The notes beneath the pieces were generated by a model. That model was not told the DNA's origin, made no database searches, and worked only from the letters and a program-made list of their open reading frames with translations. Of a stretch of DNA of 20,002 nt, positions 8,013 through 14,027 are shown in pieces. A program made the position numbers and the translations under genes. The stretch is from a virus. Positions within the stretch are counted from its first letter, which is position 1. Each line of letters begins with the position of its first letter. The DNA lies in IMG/VR virus record IMGVR_UViG_3300035034_002413, positions 1 through 20,002 of that record; one strand, given 5' to 3'.

Positions 8013-8759
8013 TTAACGAGTTAATATATCCTTATCGTATAGCTTTTTAATCTTCTTTAAAGCCTTAATATATTTACGATATATAATACTGATTTTGTTA
8101 TTACTTGTTGTGGTTCTATTTTCTGGGTTGAAGTACATATCAAAGATTTCACGGTACACCATAATAGGCTTATCATTTAATCCAAATCTATGTTCAATCA
8201 CTACTTTTTCATCTTCAGATAAACAATCAAGCATTATATCAACTTCTTCTTTATTCTCATAATTAATAATTGTTGTATCTGGTGTACTGTTGAAACTATG
8301 AACATAATTTTGATATTCATCATCTTCATTTGGTGTTGATGATATTTCATAGCAGTTATAATTGAATGTTGAATAGAACTTCATATAATCACTAGCTTCA
8401 ACATCTTCATCATCTTCTATTTTTCTAAATAATATTTGTGATTCAATAGGTACACGTATTGAATTAGTTTGTTCAAGTGTACTATGAAAGATTCGATTTC
8501 TTATAATGGTATTGGCCAATGAAATTAATCTGTTATTGGTTGATGTTTTAAATGTTTGGATTGCTCTAATCAAACCAAAGTTAGCTTCTTGTATTGCATC
8601 ATTATAATCATCATCTTTTGGGCTTCTGAATTTAGATACAATCATCTTTATATTTAGTTGGTTAAAGTGAATCAGTTTTTCAAGTGCTGATTCATCACCA
8701 TTTTGATATGCATTAATTAATTCATATTCATCTTCTTTGTTTAGGTATTGATATTTCAA
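8013..8759 (-). CDS. Phage-encoded sigma-70 family factor
   Basis: 248 residues. Region 2 lies at about 25-92: DAIQEANFGLIRAIQTF (54-70) corresponds to the core-binding helix (DLIQEGNxGLxRAxxKF in housekeeping factors), and RLISLANTIIRNRI (77-90) to regions 2.3-2.4. IRVPIES (101-107) matches the short region 3.0 motif. Region 4 lies at about 177-245: LSEDEKVVIEHRFGLNDKP then a helix-turn-helix ending in a basic helix. Between them is an acidic, low-complexity linker (113-170) rather than a normal region 3. The housekeeping WWIRQAI has become TIIRNRI, so the -10 specificity may differ. It is the last gene of the leftward operon, where it would be made early and could switch on phage promoters. 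It could alternatively act as a specialised stress-type sigma. Confidence 0.85.
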   Translation of the reverse strand: MKYQYLNKEDEYELINAYQNGDESALEKLIHFNQLNIKMIVSKFRSPKDDDYNDAIQEANFGLIRAIQTFKTSTNNRLISLANTIIRNRIFHSTLEQTNSIRVPIESQILFRKIEDDEDVEASDYMKFYSTFNYNCYEISSTPNEDDEYQNYVHSFNSTPDTTIINYENKEEVDIMLDCLSEDEKVVIEHRFGLNDKPIMVYREIFDMYFNPENRTTTSNNKISIIYRKYIKALKKIKKLYDKDILTR

Positions 8760-8811
8760 TTTTCATTTGGTTGTTTGTTTTGATTATCATATTCAATATA
8801 ATAATTGGTTA

Positions 8812-9090
8812 TTATTGGTTTTTCATCCAGTTGTTCAAATCATCAGTTGTAATTTGGGTATTGGTTGATTTGGCACTGATTGAATTATTGGTGTTATCGT
8901 TTGCAAACTTCACCATATCAGATGCAGCATATGAATTATATAATTGCCATACTGAATGCAATAGAGTTACTAGTATTACAATCTTTGAACTGATACCAAG
9001 TACTTCATTATTTTGAATTACAAAATCTAATATCAATGATACTGTTGATGATATAAATAATGTTAGTTGTGTTTTGTTTAATTTTTTCAT
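8812..9090 (-). CDS. Small two-helix membrane protein, holin-like
   Basis: 92 residues from the start MKKLNKTQLTLFISS (CAT at 9088-9090). A longer frame exists upstream but would overlap the preceding gene with an implausible lead. Two hydrophobic helices at about 8-25 and 36-53 are separated by a short polar turn, then a hydrophilic Asn/Thr/Ser-rich tail (NNWMKNQ end). Size and topology fit a class II holin, which would form the membrane lesion for lysis. It lies 11 bases after another small membrane protein and close to a lipoprotein gene, so a lysis cassette is a reasonable reading. No endolysin is visible in the window, so the role is unproven. Confidence 0.6.
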   Translation of the reverse strand: MKKLNKTQLTLFISSTVSLILDFVIQNNEVLGISSKIVILVTLLHSVWQLYNSYAASDMVKFANDNTNNSISAKSTNTQITTDDLNNWMKNQ

Positions 9091-9101
9091 TTTGTTTTTG
9101 T

Positions 9102-9413
9102 TTATATAAGTATTAATAGTAATAGTGAACCAATGAATGTTGCACCAGCTGTTGCTGCTATATTCAACCAATTAAATTTATTAGGTTCTTTTGATTCTTT
9201 CAGTACAGCAATGATGAATGATAATGTTGTTGTTAATAATAATGCTAGGCCATTATCAAGGCCAAATTCAAAGTGTGGTAACACATAGAATGGAATTATT
9301 AACCATAGGCCAAATAAAGCTTTTTGTTGAAGGTCTAATTTCATTATTGAAGCTGGTAACCCAATCCAACCCATAGTTGTAATATAATTCGTAATGTTTT
9401 TTAATAGTTTCAT
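9102..9413 (-). CDS. Small three-helix membrane protein, possible holin or holin partner
   Basis: 103 residues with hydrophobic segments at about 31-46, 53-70 and 83-103, a basic N terminus and a charged loop KESKEPNKFNW (70-82). The protein ends within its last hydrophobic segment (GSLLLLILI). I do not recognise a family. It begins 2 bases after the lipoprotein gene and precedes the two-helix protein by 11 bases, so the three are surely translated from one message. A membrane role at lysis is inference from topology and neighbours. Confidence 0.6.
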   Translation of the reverse strand: MKLLKNITNYITTMGWIGLPASIMKLDLQQKALFGLWLIIPFYVLPHFEFGLDNGLALLLTTTLSFIIAVLKESKEPNKFNWLNIAATAGATFIGSLLLLILI

Positions 9414-9415
9414 AA

Positions 9416-9733
9416 TTAATTTCTTTCTGGTAGTGGTTCACATTCATATTCAATCACCACATAAGATTGAACTACTGTTATTTCTGGAAATAAAATTGTT
9501 GTATTTGGTATATCGATATTTAGAATTTTCATAGTTCTAGTATCTTCACAAGATTCTGAATACACTGGTGTATGTTTAAATCTTGGTATCATTATTTCTT
9601 CTGGGTTATTAAACCAATAGAATGTAAGGTATCTATCACATAGACAATTTTCAATTTCTGGTTCTATTATTTCTTCTTTAGTACAACTAATTGAAGTTAA
9701 TATGATTAGGGCAATAAGTAAATATTTTTTCAT
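9416..9733 (-). CDS. Small lipoprotein, possible outer spanin
   Basis: 105 residues. The N terminus MKKYLLIALIILTSISC is a lipoprotein signal with lipidation Cys17 (lipobox ISC preceded by Ser/Thr), followed by an acidic TKEEIIEPEIE. The mature part of about 89 residues has four further Cys (ENCLCD, ESCED, YECEP), which could form disulfides, placing it in the periplasm or outer membrane. Overlap with the upstream stop is 4 bases (ATGA type), so translation is coupled. In a phage, a short lipoprotein beside holin-like proteins suggests the outer-membrane partner of a spanin pair; it could instead be a cell-surface receptor-blocking (exclusion) lipoprotein. Confidence 0.7.
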   Translation of the reverse strand: MKKYLLIALIILTSISCTKEEIIEPEIENCLCDRYLTFYWFNNPEEIMIPRFKHTPVYSESCEDTRTMKILNIDIPNTTILFPEITVVQSYVVIEYECEPLPERN

Positions 9734-10161
9734 TGATTTGGGGTTTTAGTTTTATTGAATTTGAATGTTTCATTTAGTTCAAGTTCATTCATTATTAGGT
9801 TTGATATTTCATTTAGTTCATTCATCATAAATTCTGAATGCATTTGATGGTAAGGTTTATTTTGGTACAGCACCACATTCACTTGTGCATATGATGGTTT
9901 ATTTAGTTTCATTGATATATCAGCTGTATCAATGAATAGAATGGTTCTATTGGCATCAAATGTTGATTTGTTTATGTTCTTATACAAGGTTGATTTAAGT
10001 CTCTTAGATAGTCTAAGAACTCTTTTTGTATAATCATCTTCAATGGTTGGTGTTAAGTAGGTGATTAGTTTAATTGTGATTGAAGAAGGTGTTGATTTAT
10101 CTTCAGTTTGCACTGCAACTTTATATGGTTTATTTATATTTAATTTTCTTCTTGATGTCAT
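9730..10161 (-). CDS. Unknown protein of the leftward operon
   Basis: 143 residues, basic N terminus (MTSRRKLNINKPYKV), beta-rich middle, and a C-terminal helix (SEFMMNELNEISNLIMNELE). No signal peptide or membrane segment and no motif I recognise. Its ATG overlaps the stop of the upstream winged-helix gene by one base (TAATG), and its stop overlaps the lipoprotein start by 4 bases, so it is firmly inside the operon. The middle (RTILFIDTADISMKLNK) is reminiscent of a structural or host-interaction fold, but this is not evidence of function. Confidence 0.65.
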   Translation of the reverse strand: MTSRRKLNINKPYKVAVQTEDKSTPSSITIKLITYLTPTIEDDYTKRVLRLSKRLKSTLYKNINKSTFDANRTILFIDTADISMKLNKPSYAQVNVVLYQNKPYHQMHSEFMMNELNEISNLIMNELELNETFKFNKTKTPNQ

Positions 10162-10397
10162 TAGTTAATTGAGTATATAATTCTTTTGTTATTCCAGATT
10201 CCAGATACATCATCAAATGTTTTTGATGTTGCTTTTGTTATCAGTTGTTTTTTTACAAGGCTTCTAAGGCATTTATTAATTTGGTATTCTGATATACCAT
10301 CTATTCTATCTTTGATTTGTGCATTGGTCATTTTAAATGCATCTGGTGATGATGTATTAATTAATTCAAGCAGTTTTTCTTCATAATTTGTTTTCAT
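10161..10397 (-). CDS. Small winged-helix DNA-binding protein
   Basis: 78 residues. Helix (NYEEKLLELINT), then MTNAQIKDRIDGISEYQINKCLRSLVKKQLI as a helix-turn-helix with a recognition helix around 38-50, and a two-strand wing ending in NKRIIYSIN. This is the layout of small MarR/Rep-type winged helix proteins that act as repressors or replication accessory factors. It sits in the leftward operon 7 bases after the next upstream gene and is translationally coupled to the gene after it. It may bind one of the repeat families in the intergenic region at 11.8-12.6 kb; that is inference. Confidence 0.65.
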   Translation of the reverse strand: MKTNYEEKLLELINTSSPDAFKMTNAQIKDRIDGISEYQINKCLRSLVKKQLITKATSKTFDDVSGIWNNKRIIYSIN

Positions 10398-10404
10398 TTT
10401 TGGA

Positions 10405-10806
10405 TTAGTTTAAATTGTTATTTCTTATTTGTTGTGCTGATGGTGTTAAAGAATAATTACTCAAAATTTTATTATAATTTATTTGGCATATTGTCCTTAA
10501 ATCATCAGAATAAAATTCTCGAATAATAAAATCATTATGAACCAGTTCTTCATATTCAATAAATATTTTATATGAATCTGTAAATGATTCATTTGTTAGG
10601 TGATTAATTGAATAAGTTTCAATTGCATAAAACATTTCATCTTCAACCATTTCATCTGTTTTATAAAGAGCAAATTGATATGCGATATATCTTAAAATTG
10701 CTTTTTGCAGTGGTGATATTCCAGTATATAGATTTATGATATATCTTAGTTTATAATAAACTTCATTACTCTTTTTAAGTTCTTTTGTTGTAGGGTAAAT
10801 TTTCAT
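10405..10806 (-). CDS. Unknown mostly helical protein
   Basis: 133 residues, acidic, aromatic-rich and mainly helical. A central LQKAILRYIAYQFALYK (34-50) reads like a helix of a small DNA-binding or replication accessory domain, followed by SINHLTNESFTDSYKIF, which could be a helix-turn-helix recognition segment. I cannot assign a family. It is the second gene of the leftward operon, 17 bases after the putative initiator, so a replication or regulatory role is likely on position alone. Confidence 0.65.
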   Translation of the reverse strand: MKIYPTTKELKKSNEVYYKLRYIINLYTGISPLQKAILRYIAYQFALYKTDEMVEDEMFYAIETYSINHLTNESFTDSYKIFIEYEELVHNDFIIREFYSDDLRTICQINYNKILSNYSLTPSAQQIRNNNLN

Positions 10807-10823
10807 ATTTGGGTTTTATTTAA

Positions 10824-11756
10824 TTATGCATTATTTGGCATTGCGATTGTTTTTTCAAACCAATCTTGATTATTTGCAGCCATTTGATTATATTCTTGTT
10901 CTTCTTTGCTTATTGTCATTTGAATTACCTTTGATTCTGGTTCTGGTTGAACTGGTTCTGGTTGAACTTCAATGATTGGTTCTAATATTGGTGTTGGTAG
11001 TTGTTTAATATCTTCAGCAAGTTTCAATACTTCACTTGGTGCTAATTCGTGACCCTTTATATTAGTGTACATATATTTTGAAGTTATCATTGCATCACCA
11101 ACTTCTTCAAGTGTTGCATCATTTATATCAAAAAATGATATGTTAGAATTTAAACTCAATTTCTTTCGAATATTATCAGCCATTATTTCAATTGCACCAT
11201 CACTATCAATTACAGTTTTCAAAATATTTTTGATTGGATATTTTTCAGTTGATGGTGTGGTAACCACAGTTGGTTCTGGTGATGCTTCAGAAGCATCTGG
11301 TTCAACTTGAATTGGTTCAGTTGGTGTTTGGATATCTTCAACCGTTGGTGCTGTTATAGCTTCTTTTTTACCAGTTAAAATATCATTAGCACTTTCATAA
11401 TCTTCTTTACTTAATTTAATTCTTGGTTGAATGGTAATATCTTCACCATCTAATATTTTATATACATCTTCATTGATTGAAATATTTCTATCTGAACCAG
11501 AATGACCTTCATTAAATATTTGGGTTGTGGTGATTATATTCTTCTGGTGTAGTTTGCGAATAATTTTATTGATTGTATCTTTTTTCAAATGGTTGAAAAT
11601 CTTATCTGAAATTGATTTATCAGATATGAATATGTTTTTAATGTTTTCGCTTTCGTCCATTGAAATCAGAAGATTCAGTATTATAAATTCATTACCATTT
11701 AGATTTGGAATTTTAAAGATTCCATCATATTGTTTGGAGTAGGTTCTATTTTTCAT
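10824..11756 (-). CDS. Winged-helix protein beside the origin region, possible replication initiator
   Basis: 310 residues. The N-terminal domain (about 15-95) is a winged helix: NEFIILNLLISM helix, ISDKSISDKIF, recognition-type helix KKDTINKIIRKLHQKNII, then a beta wing (TTTQIFNEGHSGSDRNISI). A Pro/Glu/Thr-rich linker runs from about 130 to 170, followed by a helical domain (about 172-245), a second Pro/Glu repeat linker (PILEPIIEVQPEPVQPEPE) and a charged C-terminal helix. This is the two-domain layout of phage replication initiators of the O/DnaD kind: DNA-binding head, flexible linker, helicase-loader contact. It is the first gene of the leftward operon and starts at the edge of the iteron-bearing region, as initiators often do. 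A plain transcription regulator is the main alternative. Confidence 0.6.
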   Translation of the reverse strand: MKNRTYSKQYDGIFKIPNLNGNEFIILNLLISMDESENIKNIFISDKSISDKIFNHLKKDTINKIIRKLHQKNIITTTQIFNEGHSGSDRNISINEDVYKILDGEDITIQPRIKLSKEDYESANDILTGKKEAITAPTVEDIQTPTEPIQVEPDASEASPEPTVVTTPSTEKYPIKNILKTVIDSDGAIEIMADNIRKKLSLNSNISFFDINDATLEEVGDAMITSKYMYTNIKGHELAPSEVLKLAEDIKQLPTPILEPIIEVQPEPVQPEPESKVIQMTISKEEQEYNQMAANNQDWFEKTIAMPNNA

Positions 11757-11808
11757 TTTTGCAATTTTTTATTTTGTTGTTATAATGTTTTTGATTTGTT
11801 GTTTTATT

Positions 11809-11881
11809 AACCCCCACAACACCCAGTGTTGCGCACTGGGCTAATCAAAATGATTAAAGGGGTTGGATTATGTCACAATCC
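11809..11881. promoter_or_regulatory. Cluster of nested hairpins in the divergent intergenic region
   Basis: Outer stem AACCCC (11809-11814) with GGGGTT (11859-11864) encloses two perfect hairpins: CCCAGTG/CACTGGG (11822-11828, 11834-11840) and TAATCA/TGATTA (11842-11847, 11851-11856). A further hairpin GGATT/AATCC (11865-11869, 11877-11881) abuts it. There is no T-run and the flanking genes diverge, so a terminator is unlikely. It could be a structured RNA leader of the leftward operon or a DNA structure at the origin. Confidence 0.45.
11846..11878 (-). promoter_or_regulatory. Possible promoter of the leftward operon
   Basis: Read on the minus strand, TTG (plus 11876-11878) and TCATTTTG (plus 11846-11853) are 22 bases apart; the second differs from TAnnTTTG at one position. 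Both boxes lie inside hairpin arms, so folding and transcription could interfere. The leader to the ATG at 11756 would be about 80 bases. Confidence 0.25.
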
Positions 11882-11900
11882 TTTATTATAAATATGTAGT

Positions 11901-12000
11901 TATTTTTGTAACGTCATACTTTTTTTCTATGGGAAAGATTGAAGTGATAGTTTTAAACTATATTGAGAATAATCTTATGGGTTATATACGGTTGAAGTGA
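11901..12000 (+). promoter_or_regulatory. TAnnTTTG box followed by a 23-codon leader-like frame
   Basis: TATTTTTG at 11901-11908 is an exact TAnnTTTG match, but no good -33 TTG lies upstream. Twenty bases on, an ATG at 11929 opens a 23-codon frame (MGKIEVIVLNYIENNLMGYI and three more residues) ending with TGA at 11998-12000. It points right, toward the iterons, with no gene for another 590 bases. It may be a leader peptide, a primer or regulatory RNA at the origin, or chance. Confidence 0.25.
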
Positions 12001-12051
12001 AGAAAAGTATCATACCATACTAAATTTTAACTACTAGTTGAATATTCCTAC

Positions 12052-12166
12052 AATAACCCACTAGGATATATATACTAGTACCACTAGGATGGTTATACTA
12101 GTACCACTAGTATATATATCCTAGTACCAGTAGGATGGTTATACTAGTGCCACTAGGATGGTTATA
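12052..12166. repeat. Five tandem 23-bp iterons
   Basis: Units start at 12052, 12075, 12098, 12121 and 12144, with no spacers. The core is CTAGTACCACTAGG, followed in most units by ATGGTTATA; the first unit is divergent in its left half and the third ends in TATATATC. Each core contains a 5-bp palindrome CTAGT/ACTAG around ACC. An inverted 12-bp copy of the core lies at 12298-12309. Spacing of just over two helical turns places all cores on nearly the same DNA face, as in iterons bound by Rep-type initiators. Confidence 0.75.
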
Positions 12167-12295
12167 CTACTCTAATAAGACTACTATATTAGATAACTAA
12201 ATAAGAATACTAAATAAGAATACTTTATTAAAAAATATATATAAATAAAATATTATATATAATTAATAATATTAATACTAATAAGACTTTTACAA
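12167..12295. other. AT-rich stretch with tandem 13-mers, candidate DNA unwinding element
   Basis: Almost pure A/T over about 130 bases directly beside the iterons. It contains two abutting identical 13-mers CTAAATAAGAATA (12197-12209, 12210-12222) and a third degraded copy (12223-12235). Iterons next to AT-rich 13-mers is the classic layout of a replication origin with a melting region. Confidence 0.55.
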
Positions 12296-12297
12296 AT

Positions 12298-12309
12298 ATC
12301 CTAGTGGTA
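12298..12309 (-). repeat. Inverted copy of the iteron core
   Basis: ATCCTAGTGGTA is the reverse complement of TACCACTAGGAT, the 12-base core of the tandem units. It lies about 130 bases right of the array, on the far side of the AT-rich stretch. Inverted distant copies are known in plasmid origins where the initiator represses its own gene or pairs two sites; which applies is not visible. Confidence 0.55.
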
Positions 12310-12513
12310 ATATCTTCAACCAGAAATATATTTTGAACTTAAAATTAAATTAGAATATATCTTCAACTAGAAATAACCTTCAACTTCAAATTTAAACTCC
12401 TTCACGTTAATTCTAATAAACTATAATATTGATTGGAGTAACTTATTCAACGAGAAAATTTAAACCTCTTAGAACTCCTTATTTGAATTAAAGAATAAAT
12501 CTTCAACCGAAAT
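12310..12513. repeat. Second repeat family, TTCAAC-centred
   Basis: Copies at 12310-12328 and 12357-12375 share ATATCTTCAACYAGAAATA (one difference). Looser copies are at 12443-12458 (TTCAACGAGAAAA) and 12498-12513 (CTTCAACCGAAAT). Inverted relatives are at 11989-11997 (CGGTTGAAG) and 12034-12045 (CTAGTTGAATAT), left of the iterons. CTTCAA is also common in coding parts of the window, so only the longer copies are significant. Possible operators or initiator sites. Confidence 0.45.
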
Positions 12514-12561
12514 TATTTTCTACTTTTTTCAAAATAAATTGACTTTACAATTATTCAATCA

Positions 12562-12578
12562 TATTTATATATAAACAA
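12562..12578 (+). promoter_or_regulatory. Shared AT-rich element upstream of the rightward operon
   Basis: TATTTATATATAAACAA ends 8 bases before the ATG at 12587 and matches 14 of 17 bases with the element at 13396-13412. A TTGACT lies at 12539-12544, 17 bases upstream of it. It may be a promoter -10 region, perhaps for the phage sigma factor, or simply a leader element. Confidence 0.3.
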
Positions 12579-12586
12579 AAGATATT

Positions 12587-12814
12587 ATGAATGAATTATT
12601 TCAAGTACAAGAACATTTAAAAAGAATAAGTAGCTATTCAAATTTTAAAATGAAAACACTAGGTGTTGACAATCTTCAATCAGAAGAATTAATAAATATT
12701 ACAAAATTCAAATTGAAATTTTTACAACTTCAAGCACTAGATTATAAAGATGAAGAATTACTAGAACAAGTTTTGAATTTAGGTGATAAGGTTATTGATT
12801 TAAAAAATAGATAA
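12587..12814 (+). CDS. Small helical protein, unknown function
   Basis: 75 residues, all helical by composition: MNELFQVQEHLKRISS, then an amphipathic stretch ITKFKLKFLQLQALDYKDEELLEQ, ending in VIDLKNR. No recognisable family. It is the first gene of the rightward side, directly after the origin-like region, and one base before the next gene. Size and composition would suit a small regulator or a small terminase-like adaptor, but nothing decides between them. Confidence 0.65.
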   Translation: MNELFQVQEHLKRISSYSNFKMKTLGVDNLQSEELINITKFKLKFLQLQALDYKDEELLEQVLNLGDKVIDLKNR

Positions 12815-12815
12815 T

Positions 12816-13049
12816 ATGAATATATACCAACTTCTAACAAAAGATAATAACCTTCAAACCTTAATCAAATTAATTAGAAATGATATACAAGTTGATGTAA
12901 CCTTAATTCAACATCTTTCAATTTATGATAAGTTCAATCAATTAACTGGTTCGAAAAATAGAAGGTATAAATTATTAGCTGAAGAATTTCGTTTACACCC
13001 TAAAACAATTCAACGTATAATTTTAAAATTAAATAAGAAAACAAAATGA
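12816..13049 (+). CDS. Small helix-turn-helix protein
   Basis: 77 residues, basic. The C-terminal half KNRRYKLLAEEFRLHPKTIQ (46-65), followed by a basic helix, reads as a helix-turn-helix (AEEF turn HPKTIQRIILKL as recognition helix), like homeodomain-type HTH segments in small phage regulators and small terminase subunits. The stop overlaps the next ATG by 4 bases (ATGA). Position at the start of the morphogenesis side fits a late regulator or a DNA-recognition subunit for packaging; the second is attractive because no other terminase candidate is visible, but it is not demonstrated. Confidence 0.65.
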   Translation: MNIYQLLTKDNNLQTLIKLIRNDIQVDVTLIQHLSIYDKFNQLTGSKNRRYKLLAEEFRLHPKTIQRIILKLNKKTK

Positions 13050-13354
13050 TAAATACTGATATACTTTCAGATACTGAAGTATTCATTCAAGCTAATTTAA
13101 ATGGTTATAGAAGTATAAACTATCAACCAGCACCAGATGAACTTGAATTCATTATACAAGATGATATAGAAGCTTATTTTACTTCAATCAATAATGTATT
13201 AATTAATGTAATACCACTTCAACCAGATGTAAAAAGTGGTGATGGTGCAACGTTCAAACTAGAATTAGAATTATTTTTTGATATTAAAATAAATATTTTC
13301 GATTTAAAAACAATTGAAACATATCTAAAAACTAGGTTTATCGAAATCTTTTAA
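13046..13354 (+). CDS. Unknown small acidic protein
   Basis: 102 residues, acidic, with alternating hydrophobic positions suggesting a mixed alpha/beta fold (ELEFIIQDDIEAYFTSINNV, then FKLELELFFDIKINIF). No motif I recognise and no membrane segment. It is translationally coupled to the preceding HTH gene and followed by a terminator, so it ends a three-gene operon. Confidence 0.65.
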   Translation: MINTDILSDTEVFIQANLNGYRSINYQPAPDELEFIIQDDIEAYFTSINNVLINVIPLQPDVKSGDGATFKLELELFFDIKINIFDLKTIETYLKTRFIEIF

Positions 13355-13359
13355 CTTTC

Positions 13360-13383
13360 AACCCCATTTTACCTGGGGTTTTT
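13360..13383 (+). terminator. Terminator of the 12587-13354 operon
   Basis: A 7-bp stem AACCCCA / TGGGGTT with a 7-base loop, followed by TTT and AT-rich DNA. It begins 6 bases after the stop. Confidence 0.75.
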
Positions 13384-13395
13384 AAAATTCATTTG

Positions 13396-13412
13396 TATTT
13401 ATTATTAAACAA
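13396..13412 (+). promoter_or_regulatory. Second copy of the shared AT-rich element
   Basis: TATTTATTATTAAACAA ends 4 bases before the ATG at 13417. It is preceded by TTCATTTG, one base off TAnnTTTG. Because a terminator lies just upstream, the gene at 13417 needs a promoter here. A related but looser sequence, TTTTATATAAAACAA, precedes the gene at 16167 (16138-16152). Confidence 0.35.
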
Positions 13413-13416
13413 CATA

Positions 13417-13905
13417 ATGGATTTCAAGAATTATATAAACACTGAAGAAGCTACAATTGCAGAATTTGTTGCAATACACAAACCAATCACATTAAATGGA
13501 TTAATGAATGAATCATTTTCAAAATTTGATTTTACATTTTATAGTGCTGGTACACCAAACCAATATTATACACCACAAGTTGATGGTGTATGTGAAGTTA
13601 AAACCAGAAATTTCAATTCAACTAATTTTCCAGAAGGTACAATTATTGAATTGGATAAACTTCAAGGTGTATTAAAAGAGGTTTCAAAACAAAAAAGTGA
13701 ATTTGAAAACATAAACAAAACCATAAAAGGGTTTTATCTAACAAAATATTTAGATAAAACCTTTTTGTTTGATTTAGAATCAATTGATTTTGGCCAAATA
13801 GAGTATATGAAACTACCAAAAGCAACTGCATCTAATGGTAATAATGGTTACCATACCAAAGCGGTGTTCATTATACCCTATGATAAGGCCGTATTAAGCT
13901 ATTAA
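13417..13905 (+). CDS. Probable PD-(D/E)XK superfamily nuclease
   Basis: 162 residues from the ATG at 13417 (MDFKNYINTEEATIAEF); an in-frame TTG eight codons earlier is less likely. The core pattern fits the PD-(D/E)XK fold: an N-terminal helix with E16, a strand with D38 (KFDFTFYS), then E60-V61-K62 in GVCEVKTRN 22 residues later. A helix follows (ELDKLQGVLKEV), then a strand pair KGFYLTKYLDKTFLFDL. In this family the Asp, Glu and Lys bind metal and activate water to cut DNA. It is a single-gene unit bracketed by two terminators, between the origin side and the head operon. Possible roles: recombination, branch resolution before packaging, or host-DNA attack. An inactive relative or a different beta fold is possible. 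Confidence 0.55.
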   Translation: MDFKNYINTEEATIAEFVAIHKPITLNGLMNESFSKFDFTFYSAGTPNQYYTPQVDGVCEVKTRNFNSTNFPEGTIIELDKLQGVLKEVSKQKSEFENINKTIKGFYLTKYLDKTFLFDLESIDFGQIEYMKLPKATASNGNNGYHTKAVFIIPYDKAVLSY

Positions 13906-13933
13906 GACACTTCAAAACGTTTTAATTATCTAT

Positions 13934-13960
13934 GAAAACACCCCTAAAAAGGGTGTTTTC
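13934..13960 (+). terminator. Strong terminator before the head operon
   Basis: A perfect 10-bp stem GAAAACACCC / GGGTGTTTTC with a 7-base loop, then TTATTT. An ATG inside its left edge (13932) is in frame with the protease but cannot be the real start, since it lies within the hairpin. Confidence 0.85.
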
Positions 13961-13968
13961 TTATTTAT

Positions 13969-13990
13969 GTAACATCTTGACGTTACATCT
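13969..13990. promoter_or_regulatory. Direct repeat upstream of the head operon
   Basis: GTAACATCT (13969-13977) and GTTACATCT (13982-13990) differ by one base with a 13-bp period; TTGAC sits between them. The head operon needs a promoter in this 67-base gap, since a terminator precedes it, but no TAnnTTTG box is present. These could be activator or alternative-sigma sites. Confidence 0.35.
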
Positions 13991-14027
13991 AGTGATTTAC
14001 AGCTGCTTTACCACTATGTATAAAGGT

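Noticed and set aside
8771-9016. 81-codon plus-strand frame
   Set aside because: It lies antisense to the two-helix membrane protein, and its hydrophobic content mirrors that gene.
9091-9171. Longer start for the two-helix membrane protein
   Set aside because: It would overlap the preceding gene by about 70 bases and adds a polar lead before a natural MKKLNK start.
11809-11881. tRNA or simple terminator
   Set aside because: There is no anticodon arm or T-loop signature and no T-run; flanking genes diverge.
12052-12166. CRISPR array
   Set aside because: The 23-bp units abut with no spacers, there are no Cas genes, and an AT-rich 13-mer region adjoins, as in an origin.
13932-14027. Extended N terminus for the head protease
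   Set aside because: This stretch contains a 10-bp terminator hairpin and the direct repeat; the protease homology begins at MKATIYING (14028).
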